Shown here: positions 27,286-36,121 of the stretch, piece after piece
Numbering within the stretch: the stretch's first letter is position 1
How the letters are laid out: each line of letters starts with the position of its first letter
From: Acidobacteriota bacterium
Lineage (GTDB): Bacteria > Acidobacteriota > Terriglobia > Bryobacterales > Bryobacteraceae
Direction: 5' to 3'
NCBI GenBank assembly: GCA_016185425.1
Contig: JACPNQ010000019.1
Span: 124,001 to 188,000 of the forward strand
Length of the DNA stretch: 64,000 bases
Program-made: the position numbers and the translations under genes
The notes under the pieces: generated by a model
Database searches by the model: none
Seen by the model: only the letters and a program-made list of their open reading frames with translations
Told to the model about the DNA's origin: nothing

Positions 27286-28881
27286 TTAGAGCCGTTTGAA
27301 CACCACAACGTTTGCCGCGGAACGGGGCTGGTAACCCGCTGAAGCGCTATCCCACCGGTAGTTCGTCCCCTCCGGGAGAATGTCCGCTATTCCAACTTGC
27401 CGATAGTTTTGCGGCGCATATTTGGACCACCAATCGAACAGCAAGGTAGCTGAATCGGCGGCGCGGAGCCACGAGGTAGCCACGTTCACGATAACCACAT
27501 ATTGCGGCTTCTTCGTCTCAATATCGCGAATGAAGCCCTCCTGCATCTCGCGCGCAAAAGGATGGGCCTCCATCAGCGGGTACATATAGATATACGGAGT
27601 GGCGGACCTGCGCTGCGCATAGAAAAAGATCTCGGGTTCGGAGCCGAGGACGGCTATCGTTTCTTCTTTGGCCGTATGACTCCGAATGTATTTGGCGATC
27701 TCCAACGCCTCCGGGAACGGGTTTGCGCCATACACGGCATTGGTGGCCGTCATCGGTGATACTTGGAACAGAAACTCGCCCTGTTCGAAGACGGAGAAGA
27801 GAATCACCGCCGTAACTGCCCACAGCGCGGGGTAAGAAAACTTTGCGGCGGCTCCCGCGCACAACGCGACTGCCGGAAGCATAAGGATGAAGTAGTGCTC
27901 CCGAAAGTACAAACCGGGACAAATGGCGAGAAATGATGTCAGTAGAAAGCCGAGGATAAGGAACCGCCCTTCTCGCCATAGGATTACGGCTCCTGCGCCG
28001 GCCGCAATCCAGATCGCCCAGTTGGCTAGCGTGATGTGCCGCAGGCTGTCGAACAGCATCTTGAGTCCGGCTGCCAGCGGCATTGCGCTCGCATATTGGC
28101 TGGCATAGGTGAAGGCCCAGAACCAGAATTGGTCCGCGACGCCGGCGCGCCAAAGAGTGGCGGTCATCACCAAAAATGGCAGAATCGCCGCGCCTCCAAA
28201 TAGTGCGGAATCGCGTACGGTCTGCAGAGTGCCGCGATCCTTATGGCCGCGCAGAATCAGTATGGCGGCAAAGGCCGCGAACAGGATACCGTGCTGCTTC
28301 ATGAGCACGCTGACCCCGAACAGAATTCCACTCCAGATTAGGGTGGAAGGACGGGGACGATCCTGCCAGTGGAGGAACAAAAGCAGACCAGCGGTGGCCG
28401 GGAGGACAACGAAATGTGTGGCATGAGCCCACATCCCCATGAGGCTCCATCCGCTGGAGAGCGCGGCATACGCGGCCGCGGCGGCGAGGGAAGCACCGGG
28501 ACTGCTAAGCAGCTTCCGTCCGAGTAAGTAAATAAGCCAGATGGTGGCGGCATTGATAAGCAACAGGGCGATGTGCACGGCCGTAATGGATTGGCCAAAC
28601 AGAGCGAGAAAAATGGCGTAGACCGCGCTTGTACCCGGAAACTTCATGTTCGCGGCGATCGCATACGGGGGAACGCCTTCCAACATCAGTTGGCCCATAT
28701 AGGCGTATTCGCCTTCATCCCGCTCGAATGGCGCGTCTGCCAAACGGATTCGCCCCGCAATAATCAGCGCAATCGCTATGAACAATAATACGCAGGGAAG
28801 GGCGATCCGGCCGAAATCGCTCTCGGGCCGTACGGGCGCTATGACAGGTGCATCTACTGCGGTTCGCCGGTTCTTGGCCAT
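27286..28881 (-). CDS. GT39/ArnT-like membrane glycosyltransferase
   Basis: The 531-residue protein has 10-12 membrane segments and the acidic DEGE motif (Asp55-Glu58 in FERDEGEYAYMG) in the first periplasmic loop, which is the catalytic mark of GT-C fold enzymes in the GT39/PMT_2 group. They transfer sugars from polyprenyl phosphate. The last part is a soluble periplasmic region with EPEIFFYAQRR. The acceptor is unknown. The gene faces away from the DUF3455 gene across a 464-base gap. Confidence 0.85.
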   Translation of the reverse strand: MAKNRRTAVDAPVIAPVRPESDFGRIALPCVLLFIAIALIIAGRIRLADAPFERDEGEYAYMGQLMLEGVPPYAIAANMKFPGTSAVYAIFLALFGQSITAVHIALLLINAATIWLIYLLGRKLLSSPGASLAAAAAYAALSSGWSLMGMWAHATHFVVLPATAGLLLFLHWQDRPRPSTLIWSGILFGVSVLMKQHGILFAAFAAILILRGHKDRGTLQTVRDSALFGGAAILPFLVMTATLWRAGVADQFWFWAFTYASQYASAMPLAAGLKMLFDSLRHITLANWAIWIAAGAGAVILWREGRFLILGFLLTSFLAICPGLYFREHYFILMLPAVALCAGAAAKFSYPALWAVTAVILFSVFEQGEFLFQVSPMTATNAVYGANPFPEALEIAKYIRSHTAKEETIAVLGSEPEIFFYAQRRSATPYIYMYPLMEAHPFAREMQEGFIRDIETKKPQYVVIVNVATSWLRAADSATLLFDWWSKYAPQNYRQVGIADILPEGTNYRWDSASAGYQPRSAANVVVFKRL

Positions 28882-29259
28882 GCTGATACGGATGCGGATG
28901 GGCGCATTTTTCTATGGTACCTTTCCGGCTCTCCATGTTGCGAGATGAATGCCAGCTATCGTTGGCATTCCGGGAATTCGGTGCGCAACGGCATAAGATC
29001 ACGTCCTCCAGAACGGAAGGGGATGGCGGTCATGGGGTGGATCGATTCCCTTGCGGCGTCGGCAATCCGATGCCGTATTTAGGAAACGGCGATTTCGAAG
29101 CGGCACGGCATCATGTGGCCCTTCTCGATCACCGGTTTCAAGCCGCTTCGCACGGCCCGGTTGTGTCACCAACGATGCCGTTTCCGGACCGGCCGCGAAA
29201 TACCTGAACGGCCACCTTTAACATCTGCCTCCTATACCGTTCACACTTCTGCTAAGGCG

Positions 29260-29283
29260 TTTCACCTCATAATCGAGGAGAAA
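29260..29283. promoter_or_regulatory. Imperfect dyad upstream of the DUF3455 gene
   Basis: TTTCACCTC at 29260-29268 and GAGGAGAAA at 29275-29283 form a 9-base inverted repeat with one mismatch and a six-base spacer. It sits 63-86 bases upstream of the DUF3455 start. A repressor-binding or transcript-folding role is possible. The rest of 28882-29345 holds no gene I can support; a short in-frame reading at 28914-29207 has no recognisable domain. Confidence 0.35.
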
Positions 29284-29285
29284 GT

Positions 29286-29307
29286 CAGCACCTCGAATCG
29301 AGGGCTG
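29286..29307. promoter_or_regulatory. Second dyad upstream of the DUF3455 gene
   Basis: CAGC-A-CCTCGA, a central A, then TCGAGG-GCTG form a near-perfect dyad with one extra base on the left arm. The loop is only one base, so this is more likely a protein-binding dyad in DNA than a hairpin. It lies two bases after the previous dyad and 39 bases before the start codon. Confidence 0.35.
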
Positions 29308-29345
29308 CTCTCGGAAACAACTTATACATAACAGGAGAAAAGTAA

Positions 29346-30044
29346 GTGACTTATCGTCTCGATCGTCAAGGAAACAAGACTGTGCGCGTCCGGAGGCTGT
29401 TCGCAGTCGCTCTCGTGCTCGGATGTGCTTTCTGCACGGCCACCAATGCGGCGGCGCAGCCTATTAAGCCCCCGGACACTCCTACCCTCATTACTCCTCC
29501 GGTCGGAAACTCTCTATTCTTGGTGGGCCGCGCCGCCGGGACGCAAGGCTATATCTGTCTGCCCACGAGCCCAGGCGCGTCTACCGCTTCCTGGACTGCC
29601 AAGCCCGCTCGCCCAGAAGCTACCCTTTTTCAGAGTTTCTTTAGAAAAGACTTCCAGATCATCACCCACTTCCTCAGCCCCGATGCAAACCCCAACGACG
29701 ACGCTCCAGTCCCGCTTCCTTTCGGCAACGCGACCTGGCAGAGCTCCTTCGATAGCAGCAAGGTTTGGGCGGCGGTTCTGAATTCGAATACAATCCCCGC
29801 CGGCTCCCACCCGAGTTGCCCGAATGCCGGTTCGATCGCCTGCCTCTTACTACAGTCAATTGGTTCGCAACAAGGGCCAACCGGCGGCAAGATCTTGGCC
29901 AACACCACCTTCATTCAGCGGCTAAATACCAACGGTGGATCTGCCCCCGACAACAGCGACGGTTGCGCGTCCATCGCACAGGTCGGCAACCAAAGACTCG
30001 TACCATACACTGCCGACTACCTCTTCTATCGCAAGAGCGAATAA
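29346..30044 (+). CDS. Exported DUF3455 family protein
   Basis: A GTG start at 29346 follows an AGGAGA by eight bases. The 232-residue product has a signal peptide (RRLFAVALVLGCAFCTATNAAAQ) and the DUF3455 layout: GNSLFLVGRAAGTQGYICLP, HFLSPDANPN, WQSSFDSSKVWAAVL, then the terminal cysteine region and YTADYLFYRK. Members are secreted with several conserved cysteines; no biochemical role is known to me. Two dyads lie in its upstream region. Confidence 0.85.
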   Translation: MTYRLDRQGNKTVRVRRLFAVALVLGCAFCTATNAAAQPIKPPDTPTLITPPVGNSLFLVGRAAGTQGYICLPTSPGASTASWTAKPARPEATLFQSFFRKDFQIITHFLSPDANPNDDAPVPLPFGNATWQSSFDSSKVWAAVLNSNTIPAGSHPSCPNAGSIACLLLQSIGSQQGPTGGKILANTTFIQRLNTNGGSAPDNSDGCASIAQVGNQRLVPYTADYLFYRKSE

Positions 30045-30076
30045 CGCGCGCAAAGTCGCACTCGGTTTGGAAGTCC

Positions 30077-30109
30077 AGCGGAAGTTTTGACCTTGTTAAA
30101 GCTTCCGCT
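30077..30109. terminator. Hairpin at the convergent ends of the DUF3455 and msrA genes
   Basis: AGCGGAAG at 30077-30084 pairs with CTTCCGCT at 30102-30109 around a 17-base loop. The right arm is inside the last codons of msrA. The position between convergent genes fits a bidirectional terminator, but there is no strong T run, so the call is tentative. Confidence 0.35.
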
Positions 30110-30728
30110 TCCGCACGCAGCCCGGATACAGCTTCTTCAATTTCTCCACCTTCGGGTCCGACACATGCACAATGTACGGATTCGCCCGGTTCCCGCGCGC
30201 GTAGTCCTGATGATACGCTTCCGCCGAGTAAAACTTATCGAGCGGCACCACTTGCGTCACAATCGGCTTGGACAACAAGTGCGCGTCGTTGATCTGCTTG
30301 ATGTACGCCTCCGCCACCTTCTTCTGCTCCTCGTCCGCATAGAAGATCGCGCTGCGATACTGCGGCCCCACATCGTTCCCCTGGCGGTTCATCGTGGTCG
30401 GGTCATGTGCCACGCTGAAAAAGATCTTCAATAACTGCCCGTACGAGATCTTCGCCGGATCGAACGTAATCAGAATCGACTCCGCATGACCGGTGCGTCC
30501 AGCCGACACAATGTCGTACTTCGCTGTCTCCTTCGTCCCGCCAGAGTAGCCGGAGATGACATTGTCGACGCCCTCGACGATCTCGAATACCGCCTCTGTA
30601 CACCAAAAACATCCACCCGCCAGCACTGCCGTTTGCTTGCCTTTGCTCACCTTCACGTCGACCGCGGGATCTGGAAACTCCGCCGCAATCATCGCCACTG
30701 CTATTGCCATCATCGCCAAGGCTTTCAT
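30096..30728 (-). CDS. msrA: Peptide methionine-(S)-S-oxide reductase MsrA, exported form
   Basis: The 210-residue protein carries the active-site AGGCFWCTEAVFE (Cys40, Cys43), the GYSGGTKETAKYDIVSAGRTGHAE signature and Tyr/His residues of MsrA enzymes, which repair oxidised methionine. An N-terminal hydrophobic stretch (MKALAMMAIAVAMIAAE) indicates export, so it would protect periplasmic proteins. A resolving cysteine may be the one near the C-terminus (PGCVRK). It is divergent from the CotH gene by 64 bases. Confidence 0.95.
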   Translation of the reverse strand: MKALAMMAIAVAMIAAEFPDPAVDVKVSKGKQTAVLAGGCFWCTEAVFEIVEGVDNVISGYSGGTKETAKYDIVSAGRTGHAESILITFDPAKISYGQLLKIFFSVAHDPTTMNRQGNDVGPQYRSAIFYADEEQKKVAEAYIKQINDAHLLSKPIVTQVVPLDKFYSAEAYHQDYARGNRANPYIVHVSDPKVEKLKKLYPGCVRKRKL

Positions 30729-30792
30729 ACCGCTAGCCTCTCACAATCAAAGGTCTGTCATCGAGCCGTAGCCATTTTGCGACAATAGCTCC

Positions 30793-32682
30793 GTGATGAA
30801 ACGGTCCGCACTCCTTCTCGCCTCGTTCGCGATCCTCTTCGCTGAGCCTCCCAGCAAAACCGCCGACCTCTTCCAGACCGGCAAGCTCTGGACTATCCAT
30901 CTGAAATTCGCCGCCGATCAATGGGCATCCATCGAACCCAAGGGCGGCGCACGCCCGATGATGGGCGGTCCGGGCTTCGGCATCGGAAACATCATTGTCC
31001 CCGCGTTTCTAAAGGCCGACGCCGATGGCGATCGCGTCCTCACCGCGGCCGAATTCACCGCCCTGGCCAACACCTGGTTCACGCAATGGGATAAGAAGAA
31101 ATCCGGCGCGCTCGACCGTGACGACCTCCGCGCCGGCACCGCCTCAATTTTCGAATCGGCGATCGGTCAGTTCATGGGCGGCCGCGGTCCTGGCGGCCCC
31201 GGCGGCATGGTCGCACCGAAAGGCAAGCGCAACGGCCTCTCCGGCATGGCCGGCATCGACTTCGAATATGTCCATGCCGATCTCGATTTTGACGGCCGCA
31301 CTCTCCCCAACGTCGCCGTCCGCTACAAGGGTAACGGCACCTACATGCAGTCCCGTGGGCGCGAGAAAAAGTCGTTCAAGATCGACCTCAACGAATACAA
31401 CAAGGATCAGAATCTCGCCGGCATTACGAAATTCAATCTCCATTGCAATGTCACCGACGCAAGCTGGATGAACGAAGTGCTCTCCTACCGCCTCTACCGC
31501 GATGCCGGCCTCGTTGCTCCACGCACCGCCTACGCCCGCGTCTATGTCACCGTACCTGGCAAGTTCGACCGCAAGTATTTCGGCCTTTACTCCATCGTCG
31601 AAGAGATCGACAGCGCATTCGCCGAATCGAACTACGGCACAAAAGACGGCCTCTTCCTTAAGCCCGCCACGCGCGACGTTTTCGGCTACCTCGGGGACAA
31701 GTGGGATGCCTACGAACAGCCCTACGACCCGAAGGGCAAGCCCACCGCGGCGCAGAAAAACCGCGTCATGGACTTCACGCGCCTCGTCAGCAACGGTACA
31801 CCCGAAGACTTCAACGCGCACGCCGCCGAATTCCTCAACATCCCGCAAATCGCCAAATACATGGCCGTCACCACCTGGCTCAGCACTCTCGACAGTATCC
31901 TCGGCATGGGCCAAAACTACTACGTCTATTTGAACGCCAAGACAAATAAGTTCGATCTCCTCCCCTGGGATCTCGATCACTCCTTCGGCCAGTTCCCCAT
32001 GGGCGGCTCGCAGGAGCAGCGCGAAACCCTCAGCATCCTCCGCCCGTGGCAAGGGCAGATCCGCTTCCTGGAACGCCTCTACGCGCTGCCCGAATTCCGC
32101 ACGGCGTACCTCGCACAGATGGCCGAATATCAGAAAACGATCTTCACTCCTGAGCGCTTCGCCAGGCAGGTGGATGACCTCGCCAAAGTGCTCCGTCCAG
32201 CCGTCGCCGAAGAAACCGGCTCTCGTCTGGAACGCTTCGAAAAAGCCGTAGCGGGTGACGTCATCGCCCCCGAAATGAGTGGCATTGGAATTGCTCCCCG
32301 CCCCGGGGCACCCGGTCCCAACTTCCCCGGCGTGAAGCCTATCAAGGGCTTCGTCGTCCCGCGCTCGCAATCGGTCAGGGATCAACTCGCCGGCAAGTCC
32401 GAAGGCACCGTTCGCGGCGGCGGCGGCTTCTTCGGTCCCGGAGGCGGCCCCGGCGGCCCGCAGTTCCGCGGCCCCAGCTTCGAGCCCCAGTTCCTCGAAC
32501 AAATGGACGCCGACAAGAACGGATCGGTGACGTCCGGCGAGTTCCGCGCAGGCTTCGCCAAGTGGTTCGAATCCTGGAACACCGACAAATCCGGCAAGCT
32601 CACCGAAGCGCAACTGCGCGAAGGCATCAACCGCGACCTCAACCCGATGCGCGGCACGATGCCGCCGCCTCCGCCGCGCTAA
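30793..32682 (+). CDS. Exported CotH-like kinase with four EF-hands
   Basis: The 629-residue protein has a signal peptide and a CotH kinase domain (about 155-490): VRYKGNGTYM, KKSFKIDLNEY, YFGLYSIVEEID, and the metal-binding motif LLPWDLDHSFGQ (Asp393, Asp395). CotH proteins phosphorylate other proteins. Four EF-hand loops flank it: 76-87 (DADGDRVLTAAE), 100-111 (starting DKKKSGAL), 572-583 (DADKNGSVTSGE) and 596-607 (NTDKSGKLTEAQ). EF-hands bind calcium, so kinase activity may depend on it. Gly/Pro-rich linkers separate the domains. Confidence 0.88.
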   Translation: MMKRSALLLASFAILFAEPPSKTADLFQTGKLWTIHLKFAADQWASIEPKGGARPMMGGPGFGIGNIIVPAFLKADADGDRVLTAAEFTALANTWFTQWDKKKSGALDRDDLRAGTASIFESAIGQFMGGRGPGGPGGMVAPKGKRNGLSGMAGIDFEYVHADLDFDGRTLPNVAVRYKGNGTYMQSRGREKKSFKIDLNEYNKDQNLAGITKFNLHCNVTDASWMNEVLSYRLYRDAGLVAPRTAYARVYVTVPGKFDRKYFGLYSIVEEIDSAFAESNYGTKDGLFLKPATRDVFGYLGDKWDAYEQPYDPKGKPTAAQKNRVMDFTRLVSNGTPEDFNAHAAEFLNIPQIAKYMAVTTWLSTLDSILGMGQNYYVYLNAKTNKFDLLPWDLDHSFGQFPMGGSQEQRETLSILRPWQGQIRFLERLYALPEFRTAYLAQMAEYQKTIFTPERFARQVDDLAKVLRPAVAEETGSRLERFEKAVAGDVIAPEMSGIGIAPRPGAPGPNFPGVKPIKGFVVPRSQSVRDQLAGKSEGTVRGGGGFFGPGGGPGGPQFRGPSFEPQFLEQMDADKNGSVTSGEFRAGFAKWFESWNTDKSGKLTEAQLREGINRDLNPMRGTMPPPPPR

Positions 32683-32683
32683 C

Positions 32684-34675
32684 TCACTGCTTCAAAAACC
32701 GGTCGAACACCGCGTCATCCGGTTCGCCGCTCCACCGTGTCGGCACCACAATCTCGCCCATCCAACCTGCATGGTCTGTCCGGTAAACGGCGCGTGTGCC
32801 CATCAATTTTTCCAGATCCGCCAGGTCCCACTTCAACAGGAATCCCGGAATCAACACATCGAAAAAGAAATTGCCATGCGGCCTGTCCAACGCCTCGGCA
32901 ATCGAACGCGGCGTACGGTCCAGCCAGATGGATCGCACTCGCGTATCTATCGCCGCCGCCTGCAGCAGCCATATCCCTTTCACACCGCGCGCCACGCCGC
33001 GAATCGACGAAGCGTCTACATCGCTTCGCGCCGCAAGCACGTCCAAGCCGCGCCGCAAGTCCTGCGTCCGGAGCGCCGCCATATTCAGCCCCACCATGTC
33101 CGCCCGGGCGCTCGGGAGCCAGTTGCCCACAAACGGCCGCCCCTCGAACGACGACGGCGAATCCCGCACGGACAGTTCCAGCACTACCATCCCGCGCTTC
33201 GCCATCAGCGCCGCCAATGGCGCCGTAGCGCGGCTCCGGCTTACGAATAGCGGCACCGGCATCGGCACATCTTCCACAAGCAGCACCGCCGGGCTCCGCG
33301 TTACTGACGATTCCGGCAAATAAAGCTGCCCCGTCAGCATCACTCCGGGCTCCGAAGTGAATCGTATCTGCTGCACGCGATACCCCGTCATGCCCTTATC
33401 GCCCAAAACCTCCACCACGGGCGGCGCTTTTACCTCTCCAATCCCCAATCGCCGCAGCTCCGCCTTTAGCTCCTCCAGCGTCCCCGATTTCCGCATCTCG
33501 CGATATTGGTCACGAATAATCTCGTGCACCTTCCGCCCTTCCACATGTCCCGTCTCCGATACCCGCAGTTCCACATGCGTGTACTGCCGTATAGGCCGCT
33601 CTTTCACTCCGCCCTTCCCGCCACGTAGCCATCGGTCCATCCACGCGTAGATTTCTTCGCGCGTCTCCACCGGTGTCCCATGCGGCCCAGGTCCGACAAA
33701 GTACCGCACTCTTTCCTCCGCTCCGTACATCGCATACCAACGCCGCGCCTCGTCATAAACAACCCGCGCCGCGCCCGGCACAAAGTAATCCTCCTCCGTC
33801 GCCAGCAGGAGCCACGGCTTCGGCGCGGTCATCTCCACCATGTCCGCCATATCGAGCCCACGCGCAAGAAACCCCGGCAGACTCATCTCGGAGTCCGGAT
33901 TCGGCCCGGCGAACAGCACCTTGTACGTGTTGATGTAGCAAGCCGGCGCCGCGGCCTTCACCCGCTCATCCAGCGCTCCTATCCACACAGTCAACGCGCC
34001 TCCCCCCGAACATCCCGCCGCGCCGATCTTCTCTCCGTCGACATCCGCCCGGCTGATCAGATAATCGATCGCCCGCTTCGCGTCGAAAATGAAATATCGC
34101 GCCGACGACTGCCCGATCCACATGCTCTGCGCCCCGGCCGACAGGTGCTCGTTCACTGACCCGCCCGAAAGCGCCCGCCCCAATATCGGCAAGTATGTCT
34201 GCTCCCGTTCTCCCTGCCCGATCGGATCAAACGTCAACGCCACATACCCTTGCAGCGCCAGGTTCGCCGCCGTAATCTGCGGCTCCACTTTCCCTTCCTG
34301 TGTATGCCCCGCCTGCAACAACACCGCCGGATACTTGCCCGCCGCGACAGGCCGGTACACATTGGCCGTCACAAAAAAACCCGGCAAACTCTCGAACAGC
34401 ACCTTCTCGATCACATACCCATCGGCATCGATCTTCCCCGTCAACCGCGCGTTTAACGGGCCGCTGTAAGTGGGCAACCCGCCCAGGCTCTCCAACAAAC
34501 GGGTCCGCACAATGGCCTTCCGCTTTTCCGCGTCGGCCACGGTACGAATGCCCGCAATTACCGTGTCGCGCTCCGCCAACAGCTTCTGCGCGCGCGCATC
34601 CAGCCACGCGGCAAGCGGATCCTGCGCCGCAAGGCCACAGCCGAACGCCAATAACGCAATGAGGAATTTAGACAA
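32684..34675 (-). CDS. Exported tandem alpha/beta hydrolase, second domain lacking the nucleophile
   Basis: The 663-residue product has a signal peptide (FLIALLAFGCGLAAQ). The first hydrolase domain (about 70-350) resembles acetyl xylan esterase/dienelactone hydrolases, with Ser223 in GAAGCSGGGAL, Asp296 in ATEEDYF and His332 in GPGPHGTP. A second related domain (about 440-650) keeps the fold pattern but has GVARGVKG where the nucleophile elbow should be, so it is likely non-catalytic. The upstream Gfo/Idh gene overlaps its start by eight bases, which ties both to the cassette at 32.7-39.7 kb. Likely acts on acylated glycans. Confidence 0.82.
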   Translation of the reverse strand: MSKFLIALLAFGCGLAAQDPLAAWLDARAQKLLAERDTVIAGIRTVADAEKRKAIVRTRLLESLGGLPTYSGPLNARLTGKIDADGYVIEKVLFESLPGFFVTANVYRPVAAGKYPAVLLQAGHTQEGKVEPQITAANLALQGYVALTFDPIGQGEREQTYLPILGRALSGGSVNEHLSAGAQSMWIGQSSARYFIFDAKRAIDYLISRADVDGEKIGAAGCSGGGALTVWIGALDERVKAAAPACYINTYKVLFAGPNPDSEMSLPGFLARGLDMADMVEMTAPKPWLLLATEEDYFVPGAARVVYDEARRWYAMYGAEERVRYFVGPGPHGTPVETREEIYAWMDRWLRGGKGGVKERPIRQYTHVELRVSETGHVEGRKVHEIIRDQYREMRKSGTLEELKAELRRLGIGEVKAPPVVEVLGDKGMTGYRVQQIRFTSEPGVMLTGQLYLPESSVTRSPAVLLVEDVPMPVPLFVSRSRATAPLAALMAKRGMVVLELSVRDSPSSFEGRPFVGNWLPSARADMVGLNMAALRTQDLRRGLDVLAARSDVDASSIRGVARGVKGIWLLQAAAIDTRVRSIWLDRTPRSIAEALDRPHGNFFFDVLIPGFLLKWDLADLEKLMGTRAVYRTDHAGWMGEIVVPTRWSGEPDDAVFDRFLKQ

Positions 34676-36035
34676 CGTAAGGCTTACGGTAGTCCCGGGT
34701 GAGTAGCTTGGTCGCTTCCGCGTCGTTCACAAACTTCGGCCCATTCTGCAGCGTCAGTTTCCGTCCCACGCGATAGCTGATATTCGCCAGATGACACATC
34801 GACGCGCTCAACACCGCAATCGAAATCTCATCGTGCAGATCTTTATGGTTCCGTGATTTCACGGCCGCCAGAAAGTTCTGCATATGCAGTCCCGTCGGGT
34901 CGCCGCCACCCGGTCCCGCGCCGCGCTCCGGACGTTCTTCCATGATCAGTTCATTGCTCTCGCCCTTGAACGCCTGGAAGCCCTGGTCGCTCATCGCCGC
35001 CCAGCCTTCGCTGCCATAGAACAGATTGCCGACCATGATGTTCAGCGGCGGCGCCGTCTTCGGCGCTGTCGCCTCCGGTGTATTCGGAGCATTCGGCCGC
35101 GGCCGCCGCCCCATCTGCGGCACAGCGCCCTCCGCGCCCGTCAACAACCCGCGCACTTCAAACACCAGCTCCCGCCCGCCGAAATCGAAGTTCGCCGTCA
35201 ACGTGTTCGGCGTCTCCTGGTCGTCGTCATAGGCGAACTTCCCGCCATGCCCATAGACGGCCTTCGGCCACTCAGGCTCGCTCAAGCCCCAGCGCGCTAT
35301 ACCCAACTCGTGCACGCCCTGGTTGCCGATATCGCCATTACCCGTATCCCAAAACCAATGCCAGTTGTAGCGGAACCGCAGTTCATTGAACGGGCGCAGC
35401 GGCGCGGGCCCCAGGAACATGTCCCAATTCACGCCCGCCGGCGTAGGCGTATCGGGCTTGTGCCCGATCGAAACGCGCCGCTTGTAGCAAAGCCCCTTCG
35501 CCTGATAGACCTTCCCGATCAACCCCTGTTGCACCGCGGCCATCGCGCGCATCTTGAAAGGATTCGATCTGTGCTGCGATCCAATCTGCAGCATCCGCTT
35601 GGTATCGCGCGCTACCTGGACCATCTTCTGTCCTTCGTAGATGTTGTAGCAGGCCGGTTTCTCGCCATAGACATCCTTGCCCGCCTTCATCGCCCAGATC
35701 GCCGCCAGTGCGTGCCAGTGGTTCGGTGTCGCGATCGACACGGCTTCAACGCCCGAGTCCGCGAATACCTCGCGCATATCTTCAAACTCTTTCGCCTTCT
35801 CGCTGGTGTTCTTCAACAGCGTTGCCTGCGAGCGCTCCCGCGCCGCCTGGTTCACGTCGCACAACCCCACCACCCGCGCCTCCTGCAGCCGCGAGTAGAT
35901 GTTCAAGTGGTTCGTACCGCGACCGCCTAGTCCGACGATGGCTACATTCACTCTCTCATTCGCGCCCCACACGCGTGTAGCGGATACCGCCGCCGCCGCC
36001 CCCATGAAAAATCGGCGGGTTGTACTGTCCTGCAT
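34668..36035 (-). CDS. Tat-exported Gfo/Idh/MocA oxidoreductase
   Basis: MQDSTTRRFFMGAAAAVSAT is a twin-arginine signal. The Rossmann motif VNVAIVGLGGRGTNH (residues 29-43) and the E125-K126-P127 motif (DVYGEKPACYN) are those of Gfo/Idh/MocA NAD(P)-binding oxidoreductases, which oxidise or rearrange sugars. Tat export means the cofactor is carried folded. An AAGGAGAA lies just before the ATG. The 86-base gap to the next upstream gene (36036-36121) has no separate promoter I can prove. Sequence beyond the cofactor domain gives no substrate. Confidence 0.88.
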   Translation of the reverse strand: MQDSTTRRFFMGAAAAVSATRVWGANERVNVAIVGLGGRGTNHLNIYSRLQEARVVGLCDVNQAARERSQATLLKNTSEKAKEFEDMREVFADSGVEAVSIATPNHWHALAAIWAMKAGKDVYGEKPACYNIYEGQKMVQVARDTKRMLQIGSQHRSNPFKMRAMAAVQQGLIGKVYQAKGLCYKRRVSIGHKPDTPTPAGVNWDMFLGPAPLRPFNELRFRYNWHWFWDTGNGDIGNQGVHELGIARWGLSEPEWPKAVYGHGGKFAYDDDQETPNTLTANFDFGGRELVFEVRGLLTGAEGAVPQMGRRPRPNAPNTPEATAPKTAPPLNIMVGNLFYGSEGWAAMSDQGFQAFKGESNELIMEERPERGAGPGGGDPTGLHMQNFLAAVKSRNHKDLHDEISIAVLSASMCHLANISYRVGRKLTLQNGPKFVNDAEATKLLTRDYRKPYVV

Positions 36036-36121
36036 AGTTCTCCTTTACCGCCGAGAATCATATCAAAGTGAAGAAGAAAAGAAGCAAAAACCACCTCGCA
36101 AAACTGCTCACCTCGCCCGCC

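Noticed and set aside
28914..29207. A 97-residue + strand open frame in the 464-base spacer
   Set aside because: No recognisable domain, no Shine-Dalgarno and a composition like the surrounding noncoding DNA.
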